From contig JAIPKB010000026.1 of assembly GCA_021733795.1 (NCBI GenBank), forward strand, positions 1 through 39,094: DNA of 39,094 nt, in the 5' to 3' direction. A program made the position numbers and the translations under genes. The notes under the pieces were generated by a model. The model ran no database searches. It was not told the DNA's origin and saw nothing but the letters and a program-made list of their open reading frames with translations. Source of the stretch: Akkermansiaceae bacterium (GTDB lineage: Bacteria > Verrucomicrobiota > Verrucomicrobiia > Verrucomicrobiales > Akkermansiaceae). Shown here in pieces: positions 19,401 to 26,100 of the stretch. Each line of letters begins with the position of its first letter. Position 1 is the stretch's first letter.

Positions 19401-20458
19401 TTCAGACCGGCAATGAACTGGCAAACGGAGCACCCGTTGCTAACGACGCCACCTTTGCAGTGGCCGAGGATACAACGATCGGCGCCAGCGTAGGCACCGT
19501 GGTCGCTACGGATCCGGACGCGGGCGACACGCTCACTTATGCGATCACCGCAGGCAACGACGGTTCGTTCGCCATCGACGCCAACACCGGCGACATCACC
19601 ACCGCCGCCGCGCTCGATTACGAAACCATCGCATCCTACGCACTGACGGTCAGCGCTACCGATGCCGGTGGCCTGAGCGACGCGGCTTCCGTGATCATCA
19701 CAGTCATCAATCGCAATGAGGTTCCGGTGTTTGCCGCTTCTCTGTTGATCAAGGCAAATGGCACCGAGGCATCGGCCTACAGTGGCAGCGTTGCCGGAGA
19801 TGCAAGTGATCCGGATGCGGGTGACACGCTCACCTTCAGCAAACTGAGCGGCCCCACTTGGCTCGCGGTGGCTTCGAATGGCGTGCTGAGCGGCACACCG
19901 GATGCCGCGGCCGCAGGTGTCAACCAATGGACGGTGCAGGTCAGTGACGGCAATCTCGCCGCCACGGCTACGCTGCAAATCACGGTGGATGCGCTGCCCG
20001 CACAGACGACGCACGGCGCGACCGGAGAAACAACGCCCGCCGGAACAATCGTTTCCGGTAGCTATGTCGACACGCTCAGTTCAGACAACAGCTACGAGCG
20101 CCTGCAAGAGATTGAAAGCGGCGGCAAGCCGAGCAAACGCTACTCCTATTTTGATCATGTCTGGAACTTCGATCTCGGCTCCGGCGGCTCGCAGATCGTG
20201 CTCTCGGTGGAAGCCCATCACAGCGCCAACTCGGAGGGCGACGATTTCGTCTTCGCCTACTCGACGGACGGTGTGAACTACACCAACGCCCTCACCGTCA
20301 CCAAGACCGCGGACAACAACACCCCGCAGACCTTCACCCTGCCGTCCAACCTGAGTGGTGCCATTTACATCCGCGCAAGCGATACCAACCAATCCCAGGG
20401 GAAACGGGCGCTCGACTCGCTTTATGTCGATGCGCTCGGGGTTGAGGTCACTCAATAA
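13430..20458 (+). CDS. 2342-residue exported mosaic protein with DUF6288-type head
   Basis: Residues 1-30 form a signal peptide ending SHAQ. The DUF6288-type head (to about 860) has YNLGAAGLRGWV (60-71), a PDZ-like segment, an alpha-helical middle with GEHEPWMGNHESNGKD and YGHTGQGFSYLWG, and HEAT-like repeats. Then follow an Ig-like repeat (about 870-950), PA14 (958-1098), an Ig-like repeat, a lectin-like domain (1192-1401), an SbsA-like Ig domain from DTTPP (1408-1520), another Ig-like repeat (1522-1612), module A (1614-1798), module B (1801-1994), a cadherin-like repeat (1998-2094), a putative Ig domain (2096-2190) and a C-terminal jelly-roll-like domain. No PEP-CTERM tail or membrane anchor is visible. 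The head has no activity that I can assign. PA14 and lectin-like parts suggest glycan binding at the surface. The paralogue at 27181 has only the head, so the tail looks like later accretion. Confidence 0.85.
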   Translation: MKTPAARINPFSGVRAMAISLALCAASHAQTPPDLTAAGAIAALKTSTLANAYPTYGETYNLGAAGLRGWVYLSSGWGTTHGGDGTMSGESRQILVTVAAAPANAVLAVDDVILGTMAGNSGTVPLFSSDCRKAFGAAIGDAEKTGAGTLRVKRWRAGATTDVNIPITIMGNYTATAPYSCPKSSLILTNARNKLVGELLADSNFLTNDWKGAISGLALLASVAPGDPNYATVQTRLQTYARALAAINPIPTGSYVWNWNTSIWNWSYIGLFLSEYYLSTNDAQVVTGLNNYTVALATSQSRYGTYGHGGAVTKADGSLHGTIPPYGPVNAAGIPANTAIVIGKKALLAAGQSINPEIDPAIQRGSDFFAWFVNKGGIPYGEHEPWMGNHESNGKDSMCAVLFGLQANRTEETEYFARMSIAAFNSREYGHTGQGFSYLWGALGANMGGPLATAEYLKNVRWHADLARRTDGSIGYDGAEQYGGGSTADGTYLGTSSYNGMNSTAMHLLTYSLPLQRLYITGKNSIPANTLDSTRVAHAVSSATFKQDSPSKTNGELITALSDFDPIVRHFAAIELGKRTPSSGELTTLRGMVTGTDANGRMGACHALGLLKDSAALSLINQRIDKNIESNSWVRAKAAAAIREYPPATASVHRDSMLTAYTANATDPEVIVWDDPVQIANNYLSFALFGDAVYGGNNIANYTITAPKNLLYPAVKAGLKQPDSMSRTSAAQFCFDYLTLPDVQELALDIFEMISTKSQADTMWHSVPQTKGLQLLVKHKCAEGLPLALSMMDVHPAWGHGSSGYLSETMDSLKTYGDSARWTLPHLNQDISDLEDNLNPSDYVQILPQLVTTMATIDAATTSPSGIIHLLPLATPQVVTTTGAQAITLTGTSPRGAVTFTNVTAPAHGTLTGTAPNLTYTPNNGYTGPDHFNFQAVDSLTTSVPGTVSIIVGTAGTGLKGEYFNNADFTSLQLTRTDAQVNFDWGTGSPHASIGADTFSVRWSGVLLVPETGSYTFSALNSDGARLYINGLPTINQYADQSTNWNDGSPIALNEGQLVDIQMDYYENTGSAVAKLKWTGPSFAGDNGAIIGSQWLFDGTGMIRVPYAFAQSLTLLKNKPKAITLTGSAGSLTYSVVTPPTHGTLSGTAPYLTYNPAANYIGPDSFTFKTNNGTTDSAPATVSIDVIPANTFSVNFYDNGGLTTPEDRANLQLNPGMLAGLTDWLTYGWTNIQAPWAPSGPQAPATLTSNQGSTASFVFKDCRNGGPYNWSVPRTTLLGDGNGNLMDGHVNSTLDPGDGTNLFDMEVTGIPFAVYDVIFYIGANKDQYGDGTGVIKFNGGADRAFKLRPGAFDGTFTEMVDATTPGNYIVFSGMTGSSFTTQTWGTGPGGFNHIGPCGFQIREAVVADTTPPTLNGSSIDDDKSGGPVVQDTPVNYTVTFSEDMDASTVSAADFGNAGTSAVAIGTVSETSPGVFTVPVTPTSAGTLRLQVNAGAVLTDAAGNALVTTSAIIDDTTITVTSNTAPVANSQSVSTVQNTAKPITLTATDAEADPLTYTIVTQPANGSLSGTAPNVVYTPSSNYTGADSFTFKVNDGTLDSATATVSITVNPVSQITWGVATAITAASEIQGTGVSNLAGANFGITTGTTIIVPAAETGTVDVEFKSLGSGQSVTLSNGITVAVDSTWVNWGFSAANSAVTGNFGTVLDSNLGIEIGAPVSPSATFTLSGLTIGTQYQIQFFADSTGSNSQTLSGSAAMNSLNGQFVTGTFTADATTRVFTVTRNTDFAVVNAITIAKVGSPKVWNVNIGSELTTSDNFIGAATENTANSTWNNVGIVTNQALVDSTGAAGTVTLTFGGGADNLGNNTITGPEIFATWLKHSANTTPIAMTLGGLGPANTYDLVIYSDWYWQSGEPFPVTQTAGTGMSGTVTLNTRNGTQGVIPGLVEDTDPTNNSGVTGNWIRISGLTPDGSGTLAFNIGGTNAPLSGFQLVQTGNELANGAPVANDATFAVAEDTTIGASVGTVVATDPDAGDTLTYAITAGNDGSFAIDANTGDITTAAALDYETIASYALTVSATDAGGLSDAASVIITVINRNEVPVFAASLLIKANGTEASAYSGSVAGDASDPDAGDTLTFSKLSGPTWLAVASNGVLSGTPDAAAAGVNQWTVQVSDGNLAATATLQITVDALPAQTTHGATGETTPAGTIVSGSYVDTLSSDNSYERLQEIESGGKPSKRYSYFDHVWNFDLGSGGSQIVLSVEAHHSANSEGDDFVFAYSTDGVNYTNALTVTKTADNNTPQTFTLPSNLSGAIYIRASDTNQSQGKRALDSLYVDALGVEVTQ
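18269..18823 (+). repeat. Module A, copy 1 (in the giant protein)
   Basis: Encodes about 185 residues from ITWGVATAIT to NAITIAKVG. Landmarks shared with the other copies: GANFGITTGTT, VNWG, FGTVLDSNLG, QFFADSTGSN and GQFVTGTFTAD. Confidence 0.85.
18830..19411 (+). repeat. Module B, copy 1 (in the giant protein)
   Basis: Encodes about 194 residues from KVWNVNIGSE to GFQLVQTG. Landmarks: DNFIGAATENTANSTWN, YDLVIYSDWYW, TQTAGTGMSGT and IGGTNAPLSGFQLV. It directly follows module A, the only place in the window where both occur together. Confidence 0.85.
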
Positions 20459-20477
20459 TCGGACCTTTCAACAAACC

Positions 20478-20511
20478 GTCCGACTTGGCATGGTCCGGGT
20501 CGGACAGTTTT
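20478..20511 (+). terminator. Possible terminator after the giant gene
   Basis: The arms gtccgac (20478-20484) and gtcggac (20499-20505) can pair around a 14-nt loop, followed by agtttt. It starts 20 bp after the stop. The stem is only 7 bp and the T-run short, so the call is weak. Confidence 0.4.
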
Positions 20512-20517
20512 GATTTC

Positions 20518-21297
20518 ATGCGAACGATTGCAATAGGACTGCTGGTGGGTGCCGGGCTCGGCTTCGGGCTCGGATGGTGGTGTTTTCGCACGGACGCCGG
20601 AAAGTCCGCCCCGCCGGATGCTGGTTCGCTCGCAGTGCGCGGAGTTCACCGGCAGAATGGGGATAATAGCGCTGGAGATGCAGGGACGGGGCGACGCACA
20701 CACGGGACGCGGTTGGAAGAAAGGACAGGAGAAGTTTCCAAGGAGAGCATTGAGATCGATCCGTCGATCGTGGCCAGTCTGACAGAAGCGACTCAGCCTG
20801 CCCTGGATCACCGGAACATTTTGTTTTCCGATGGTGATCTGGTGGCCCGGGTATTGGCGATGACTGCGGATGAGAAATCCAGTCTCGAGCGTGAATGGGC
20901 CAGGATTAAGGACCGGATCCTGCGTCAGCAGCACGAGCACCTTCGCTATGAGCAGGGGGAGGATGATTTGTGGATTGGAGCCGATCCCTTTGACGGAGAG
21001 GCGGAGCAGGAAAGTTTTCATGAGGCGGTCGTCGAGGCATTGGGAGCCGCCAGAGGTGATGCCTTTCTTCGTATGACGCGGGCCGACCACGCTTTCGGAG
21101 CATGGGGCAGGGGACCATCCGCAGGGTACACGATCAAACTGGAGCGGCAGGAGGGCGGCGGATTGCAGTATCGGATCACCGAGCGGACGTCGCCCGACGC
21201 GCCAGCGGGAAAGAGTTGGATTTCAGCACAGGTCCCTCCGCATATCCGCGAGATGACGGATGCACTTGGGATTCCCCCCGAGGCCATTGAGCGGTGA
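20518..21297 (+). CDS. Membrane-anchored hypothetical protein
   Basis: ATG 20518 gives 259 residues. An in-frame TTG at 20485 is less likely, because the hydrophobic segment then would not sit at the N-terminus. Residues 3-23 (TIAIGLLVGAGLGFGLGWWC) are a single transmembrane anchor or uncleaved signal. A low-complexity polar linker follows to about 85, then a mostly helical domain (ALDHRNILFSDGDLVARVLA, ADEKSSLEREWARIKDRI) and a small beta part near YTIKLERQEGGGLQYRITER. I recognise no family or catalytic motif. The general form, a membrane anchor plus a small periplasmic-facing domain, is common among hypothetical proteins of this phylum. It stands alone between the giant gene and a tRNA remnant. 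Confidence 0.65.
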   Translation: MRTIAIGLLVGAGLGFGLGWWCFRTDAGKSAPPDAGSLAVRGVHRQNGDNSAGDAGTGRRTHGTRLEERTGEVSKESIEIDPSIVASLTEATQPALDHRNILFSDGDLVARVLAMTADEKSSLEREWARIKDRILRQQHEHLRYEQGEDDLWIGADPFDGEAEQESFHEAVVEALGAARGDAFLRMTRADHAFGAWGRGPSAGYTIKLERQEGGGLQYRITERTSPDAPAGKSWISAQVPPHIREMTDALGIPPEAIER

Positions 21298-21340
21298 GGA
21301 GCTTGATAAGCAGACCCTGCCGAATCCTCCCATTGTTTCA

Positions 21341-21372
21341 ACCGTAGGTTCGAATCCCGCCAGCCGGCTCCA
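21341..21372 (+). pseudogene. 3'-end remnant of a tRNA gene (T-arm to CCA)
   Basis: The segment has a T-arm core (ggttcgaatcc), an acceptor-like 3' strand (agccggc), a discriminator T and encoded CCA. The matching 5' acceptor strand (gccggct) and a D-arm are not found in the preceding 100 bp, which are the end of the upstream gene. It is directly followed by a terminator-like hairpin, as tRNA genes often are. Such a 3' end alone is what integration at a tRNA gene leaves behind. The 21298-21727 stretch holds nothing else that I can recognise. Confidence 0.55.
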
Positions 21373-21401
21373 AAAAGCGCCCCTCGCGGCGAGCTTTTTG
21401 G
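21370..21401 (+). terminator. Hairpin terminator overlapping the tRNA remnant's CCA
   Basis: ccaaaaagc (21370-21378) and gctttttgg (21393-21401) form a perfect 9-bp stem, with further gcc/ggc pairing in the loop. The right arm supplies the T-run. It is probably the original terminator of the tRNA gene, and could also end transcription of the upstream hypothetical gene. Confidence 0.65.
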
Positions 21402-21727
21402 TTTCCGCAGGCGGGCCGGGGCGAACTCCCAAGCGCGATGCAATAAGTGGAACGCCGGGGGCGAGGGTGCAGGTTCTGTCTGATGCTGCCCACGAAAAGC
21501 CAGTTCTTGGCCCTTGGCTTCAAGGGGGCGCGCGCGTTCTCGCATCTGTTGTCCAGCTCCAGTTGAATTTGGTGTTACCAAATCCTCTCAATCAAAATGG
21601 ACCAGTGTTTCTCGCGGCGGAACCTTGTGGACAACTTTCCGCCAAGGTCTAACCCATCCGAATTTGCTGAACTGAAAATCCATTCGAATTCCAATCGGTT
21701 TCAGCCCTTTACCCACTCAAATCTCGA

Positions 21728-21940
21728 TTGTGCCGAAAAATTGCTCGTGTGGAGTCGCGGCGTGAAGTGGGATGCCGCCAATTACCATGCCAAACCCTAC
21801 GGCAGCACCCAGGAGATCCCGGTTCCCGAGGATCTCAACTACGACAAGTGGATGGGACCATCCGAAATGGTGCCCTACACCGCGGACCACTGCACCAACT
21901 GGGGCGGCTACCATTGCCCGGAAACCGAGGGCTGGATCAC
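21728..21940 (+). pseudogene. Gfo/Idh/MocA-family oxidoreductase fragment
   Basis: The frame encodes LLVWSRGVKWDAANYHAK, then EIPVPEDLNYDKWMGP and a segment with YTADHCTNWGGYHCPE. These match the middle of Gfo/Idh/MocA-type dehydrogenases of the secreted bacterial subgroup (DLNYDKWMGP plus a Trp/His-rich stretch). The N-terminal Rossmann fold and the rest of the C-terminal domain are absent; homology is lost after about 21940. The following sequence to 22178 holds only the site 2 motif. Confidence 0.6.
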
Positions 21941-22006
21941 CGATGCCAACGGCTTCGGCGCCCATGAGCGCCGCATCTCCCCTCCCGCAAACCTGTTCAA
22001 ACAAAA

Positions 22007-22035
22007 GGATAGTTCCTCATGAAAAAATTCTTGAC
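22007..22035 (+). promoter_or_regulatory. GGATAGTT...TTGAC motif, site 2
   Basis: The segment runs from ggatagttcctcatg to attcttgac. It lies 172 bp upstream of the PEP-CTERM gene at 22179, on its coding strand. It shares ggatagt and attcttgacg with site 1 and ggatagttcc plus atgaaa with site 3. An ATG at 22019 inside it starts a short frame with no recognisable product. Confidence 0.35.
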
Positions 22036-22178
22036 GCCGCTGTCGCGGGGGGCAACGGTGATTCTCGGATTTGGACGCTGTGCCCCCATGAGCATGGTCA
22101 GCCTTAAAATACTCACAAACATCAGCCCAGCCCCACATTCGGAAAAATCCAACAACCAACCCTTGACCGCAAAAAATA

Positions 22179-22919
22179 ATGAAGAACACACGCATCCTGA
22201 ATACTCCTTGGGCCGCCGCCGCTTTGGCTGTGACCGCCCTCGCCATCCCGTCAGCTCACTCTGCCACGGTCTGGAATGTCAACATCGGCAGCGAAATCGA
22301 CACCAGTGACAATTTCGTCGGTGCCGCTCCCGAAAACACCGTGAACAGCACCTGGAACTCAGTCGGGAATACCAACCTCCTTCCTCTCGTTGATTCCACG
22401 GGAGCTGCCGGCACGGTGACGGTCCAGCTTGGAGTTGTAGGAGGCACGCTTGGATTCACCGGTAACGGAGGCTATCTCCCTGAAATCTTCACGACATGGA
22501 GCAAGCACACTAGTAACACTCTTCCCGTGGCCGTGACCTTCGGCGGCCTCAGTCCCACCGGCACCTACGACCTCATCGTTTATGCCGACTGGTATTGGCA
22601 GGGCGGAGATGGCGTGCCGATTACGCAAACCACAGGAACCGGCATGAGCGGCACGGTGACGCTGAATAACTTTGCTGATGCCGTGGGCACGGTCCACGCG
22701 CTCACACAAGACACTGATCCTACAAACAACGGTAGCGTAAAAGGCAACTGGATTCGCATCAATGGACTCACCCCGGATGGTAGTGGAAACCTCGGTTTCG
22801 ACATGAACGGAAACAACGCGCCGATCAGCGGCTTCCAACTGATCAACACCGTCCCCGAGCCCTCCGCAGCCCTGCTCGGTGGTCTTGGCCTGCTCGCCCT
22901 GCTGCGCCGCCGCCGCTAA
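22179..22919 (+). CDS. PEP-CTERM protein made of a single module B
   Basis: 246 residues. A signal peptide (MKNTRILNTPWAAAALAVTA, cleaved near AHSA) is followed by module B (VWNVNIGSEIDTSDNF to GFQLIN, about 31-223) and a C-terminal PEP-CTERM tail beginning VPEPSAALLGGLGLL (225 onward) that ends in an Arg run. PEP-CTERM tails are recognised by exosortase and mark the protein for export and surface or extracellular-matrix display. No exosortase gene is in the window. The module has no catalytic motif, so a structural or glycan-binding role is inferred. A strong terminator follows, so it is a single transcription unit. The tail is nearly identical to that of the minus-strand protein at 33688. 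Confidence 0.9.
   Translation: MKNTRILNTPWAAAALAVTALAIPSAHSATVWNVNIGSEIDTSDNFVGAAPENTVNSTWNSVGNTNLLPLVDSTGAAGTVTVQLGVVGGTLGFTGNGGYLPEIFTTWSKHTSNTLPVAVTFGGLSPTGTYDLIVYADWYWQGGDGVPITQTTGTGMSGTVTLNNFADAVGTVHALTQDTDPTNNGSVKGNWIRINGLTPDGSGNLGFDMNGNNAPISGFQLINTVPEPSAALLGGLGLLALLRRRR
22269..22847 (+). repeat. Module B, copy 2
   Basis: From VWNVNIGSE to GFQLIN in the PEP-CTERM protein. The first 80 bp are close to copies 1 and 3 at the nucleotide level. Confidence 0.85.
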
Positions 22920-22950
22920 ACACCTGAAACACGTTGCATTCACCATAGAC

Positions 22951-22993
22951 GCCCGCCCCATTCCCTCGCCGGAATGGGGTGGGCCGATTTTTT
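22951..22993 (+). terminator. Strong intrinsic terminator
   Basis: A 14-bp stem (22951-22964 with 22971-22984, one G-T pair) around loop ctcgcc, followed by six Ts at 22988-22993. It starts 31 bp after the PEP-CTERM stop. Confidence 0.9.
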
Positions 22994-23056
22994 GCTAAGG
23001 AACTCTCCTTGGAGACTACTTTGTTGCTTTGAAGAAACGGCAACTATGTCTTAAAC

Positions 23057-23104
23057 TTTGTCGGATTTCAAGCGATTGGAATTGTCGACAAGGATCGCGA
23101 CAAA
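23057..23104 (+). promoter_or_regulatory. Cluster of TTGTCG/CGACAA half-sites
   Basis: TTTGTCG (23057-23063), the perfect palindrome TTGTCGACAA (23082-23091) and CGACAAA (23098-23104) occur within 48 bp, ending 55 bp before the start of the large SGNH gene. Such spaced inverted half-sites are typical of repressor operators. No cognate regulator is identified. Confidence 0.4.
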
Positions 23105-23159
23105 GATCTTCGATGCATCCAATCCGAATCAACAAGCACTCCACACCTTCCACCCGAAC

Positions 23160-26100
23160 ATGAGCTTCAAAAAACACATCACTTCCACCCATTGGGTTCG
23201 CGCCTCTGCGGTGCTCGCGGTTCTTACCATTGCAAACACGGCGGCGCACGCGGCTCCCGTATGGAATGTCAACATCGGCAGCGAACTGACCACCGGAGAC
23301 AATTTCATCGGTGCCGCCACCGAAAACACCGCGAACAGCACCTGGAATTCGGTCACGATGGTGAATCCATCCGCAATGGCACTCGTTGATTCCACGGGAG
23401 CCGGCAGCACGGCAACGCTCACTTTGACCGGGGCGAATCAATACGGGAATTACGCTCCTCTCACATCAGGGCCGGAGATCTTCAACACCTGGATCAAGGA
23501 TAGTGCCAATGCGACTCCCACCAGCATGACGATCGGGGGACTCAGCGCCGCCAACACCTATGATCTCATCGTTTACTGCGATTGGGCCTGGACAGGCGGG
23601 GGCCCCTTGCCTGTGACCCAAACCGCCGGAACCGGGCTCGCCGCAACGGCTTACCTGAACATGCTCGCTGCTGGCCCGGACGGATTCGTCGCCGGTCTCG
23701 TTCAAGACACCAATCCCGCAAACAATTCGGGCACCGAAGGCAACTGGCTTCGCATCAATGGACTCATCCCGAACGTCAGCGGAAACCTTGCGTTCAACAT
23801 CGGGGGAACCAACGCACCCTTGAACGGCTTCCAACTGGTTCAGGCGGGCACCGGCGCCCCCGACACCACTCCGCCGACTCCGAATCCCATGACCTGGGCC
23901 AGCGCGCCGGCCGCGGCGGGCAGTTCCAGCATCACCATGACCGCCACCACCGCCAGCGATCCGAGCGGAGTGGAATATTTCTTCGATGAAACCAGCGGCA
24001 ATCCCGGCGGAACAGACAGCGGTTGGCAAAACAGTCCTACCTACATCGATACCGGTCTGAGTGCATCCACCAGCTACACTTACACGGTGAAAGCCCGGGA
24101 CAAGAGCACCGCGCAGAACCAAACCGGGATCTCCGCTGCCGCCTCCGCCGCCACCAACCCGCCACCGTCGGGTGCCGTCGTATGGAACGTCAACATCGGT
24201 AATCAAGTCACCACCGCCGACAACTATGCGGGCGCTGTTCCACAAAGCATCCCGATCAACTGGAACTCCATCACCTCATCCTCCTACACCGGACTGGCGC
24301 TCAAGGACACCACAGGCTCGACCGCTGGCGGCATCACGCTCGATCTAACAAGCGACCGGAATCCGGGCGGCACCGCCCTGACGAGCGGTGACAAGATCTT
24401 CATCGGATACTTTGGCGGTGCCGGCGCCTCATCCACCATCACGCTCCGGGGTCTCACTTTGGCAAAAACCTACGACATCCTGTTCTACTCCGACTGGTAT
24501 TGGAAAGATGGTGACAGCCTACCCATCACCCAGACTGCGGGCACCGGGCTATCCGGCACCTTTTATCTCAACCGGATCTTTTCGGCAGCATACGGGACCG
24601 TGCCCGCGCTCACCCAGGACACCAACTCCGCGAACGGTACCTCCGGCACGGGCAACCTCGGAAACTATTGCCACATCGTGGGAATCGTCCCCGATAGCGA
24701 TGGCAAGGTGAGCTTCCGCATCGGCGATGGTGCGAATACCGCCTTCAGTGGCTTCCAGCTTGTTCAAACCGGCGATGCCGCCCCGCGAGCGGACATGCTC
24801 ACCTTCGGTCTGCCAGGCAATCCGGCGGTCATCAGCGGCACCAACATCACCCTGACGATGCCCTACGGCACGAATGTGACCAACCTCGCCCCCACCTTCA
24901 CGCTCTGGCCGGGAGCCACTTGCGTTCCGGTCTCCGGGACAGCCAGGAATTTCACCACCCCACAGACCTACACGGTGACTTCCTCGGATTCCCAAATCAC
25001 TAAGAACCACACCGCGACGGTCGTGATCGCGCCTCCTTTGCCGGAATTCACCTTGACCGCTCCGACCACCTGGGATGGCCGCCAAACCATCACGGTGCAG
25101 CCAAACATCACCAACCTTGCTCTGCTGGAAGCCAACAATGGCACCAATTTCACCTATCAATGGAGCGTCAGCGGAGTGGCCGTCACCCAACAAATCACGC
25201 CCGGCGCGCTGACCCTCACCCGCTCCCAGGGCAGCGGCTCGCTGGTCGTCACGCTGACCATGGCCAATGGCACAACCGGCGTCACCAACTCGACAACGAT
25301 CCAAGTTCAGGAACCCGCGACCGACCCTTGGGTGGAACGCACACCCGGTGCCACCGAAAAACCGGCGACCGGCCAGTTTTTCGCCCGCAATCCGAACACC
25401 AATCTCGGCACGATTCATTACAACGGCACCGAGAGCGGCACGCCGGACAGCGTTTACCTTAAGGTTTACCGGACACCCTCGGGCGGTGCGGAGTCGCTTT
25501 TTGCGCGGCACGACCAGTCGCTTGTTAGCGGGGCCTACGCATTCGCAGCGCCGGTGCCTGCGGGCTTGTTCACCTACCGCGTGGTGTATGGAACCAAGAC
25601 CGGAGTGACGGATACGGATGTCGCCGCGGTGACAAACCTGGTTTGCGGCGATGCCTATATCGTCCAAGGCCAGTCGAACGCGGTGGCCACCGACAACTCG
25701 GAGCCTCAAGTCGATACCTCCTATCCATGGATTTACACCTACGATCCCACGCTGGGCTGGGGGCCGGCATTCGCGAAGCCCACCAGTCCGAAGTGGGACA
25801 GTAAAATCGGTTTCTGGGGAATGAAGATGGCCCGGCAAATCGTTGCGACCCACCAGATGCCGGTCTGCATCATCAACGGAGCCGTCGGCGGCACCCAGAT
25901 CTACCAGCATCAGCCGAACCCGGCAAACCACACCGTGGGCGCAGGCACCTATGACATCTACGCCAACTTGCTCAACCGCGTGATCTCAGCCAAGCTGACC
26001 CACGGGATTCGCGGCATCTTCTGGCACCAGGGCGAGAGCGACAGTGGCAATTCCGGGCCGATCCTCGACTATGACTACACGACCTATCGGCAGTTGTTTT

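Noticed and set aside
21298..21372. A complete tRNA gene of normal length ending at the CCA
   Set aside because: The 5' end does not pair with the acceptor 3' strand, there is no D-arm, and no anticodon stem of five pairs could be drawn. Only the 3' portion is credible.
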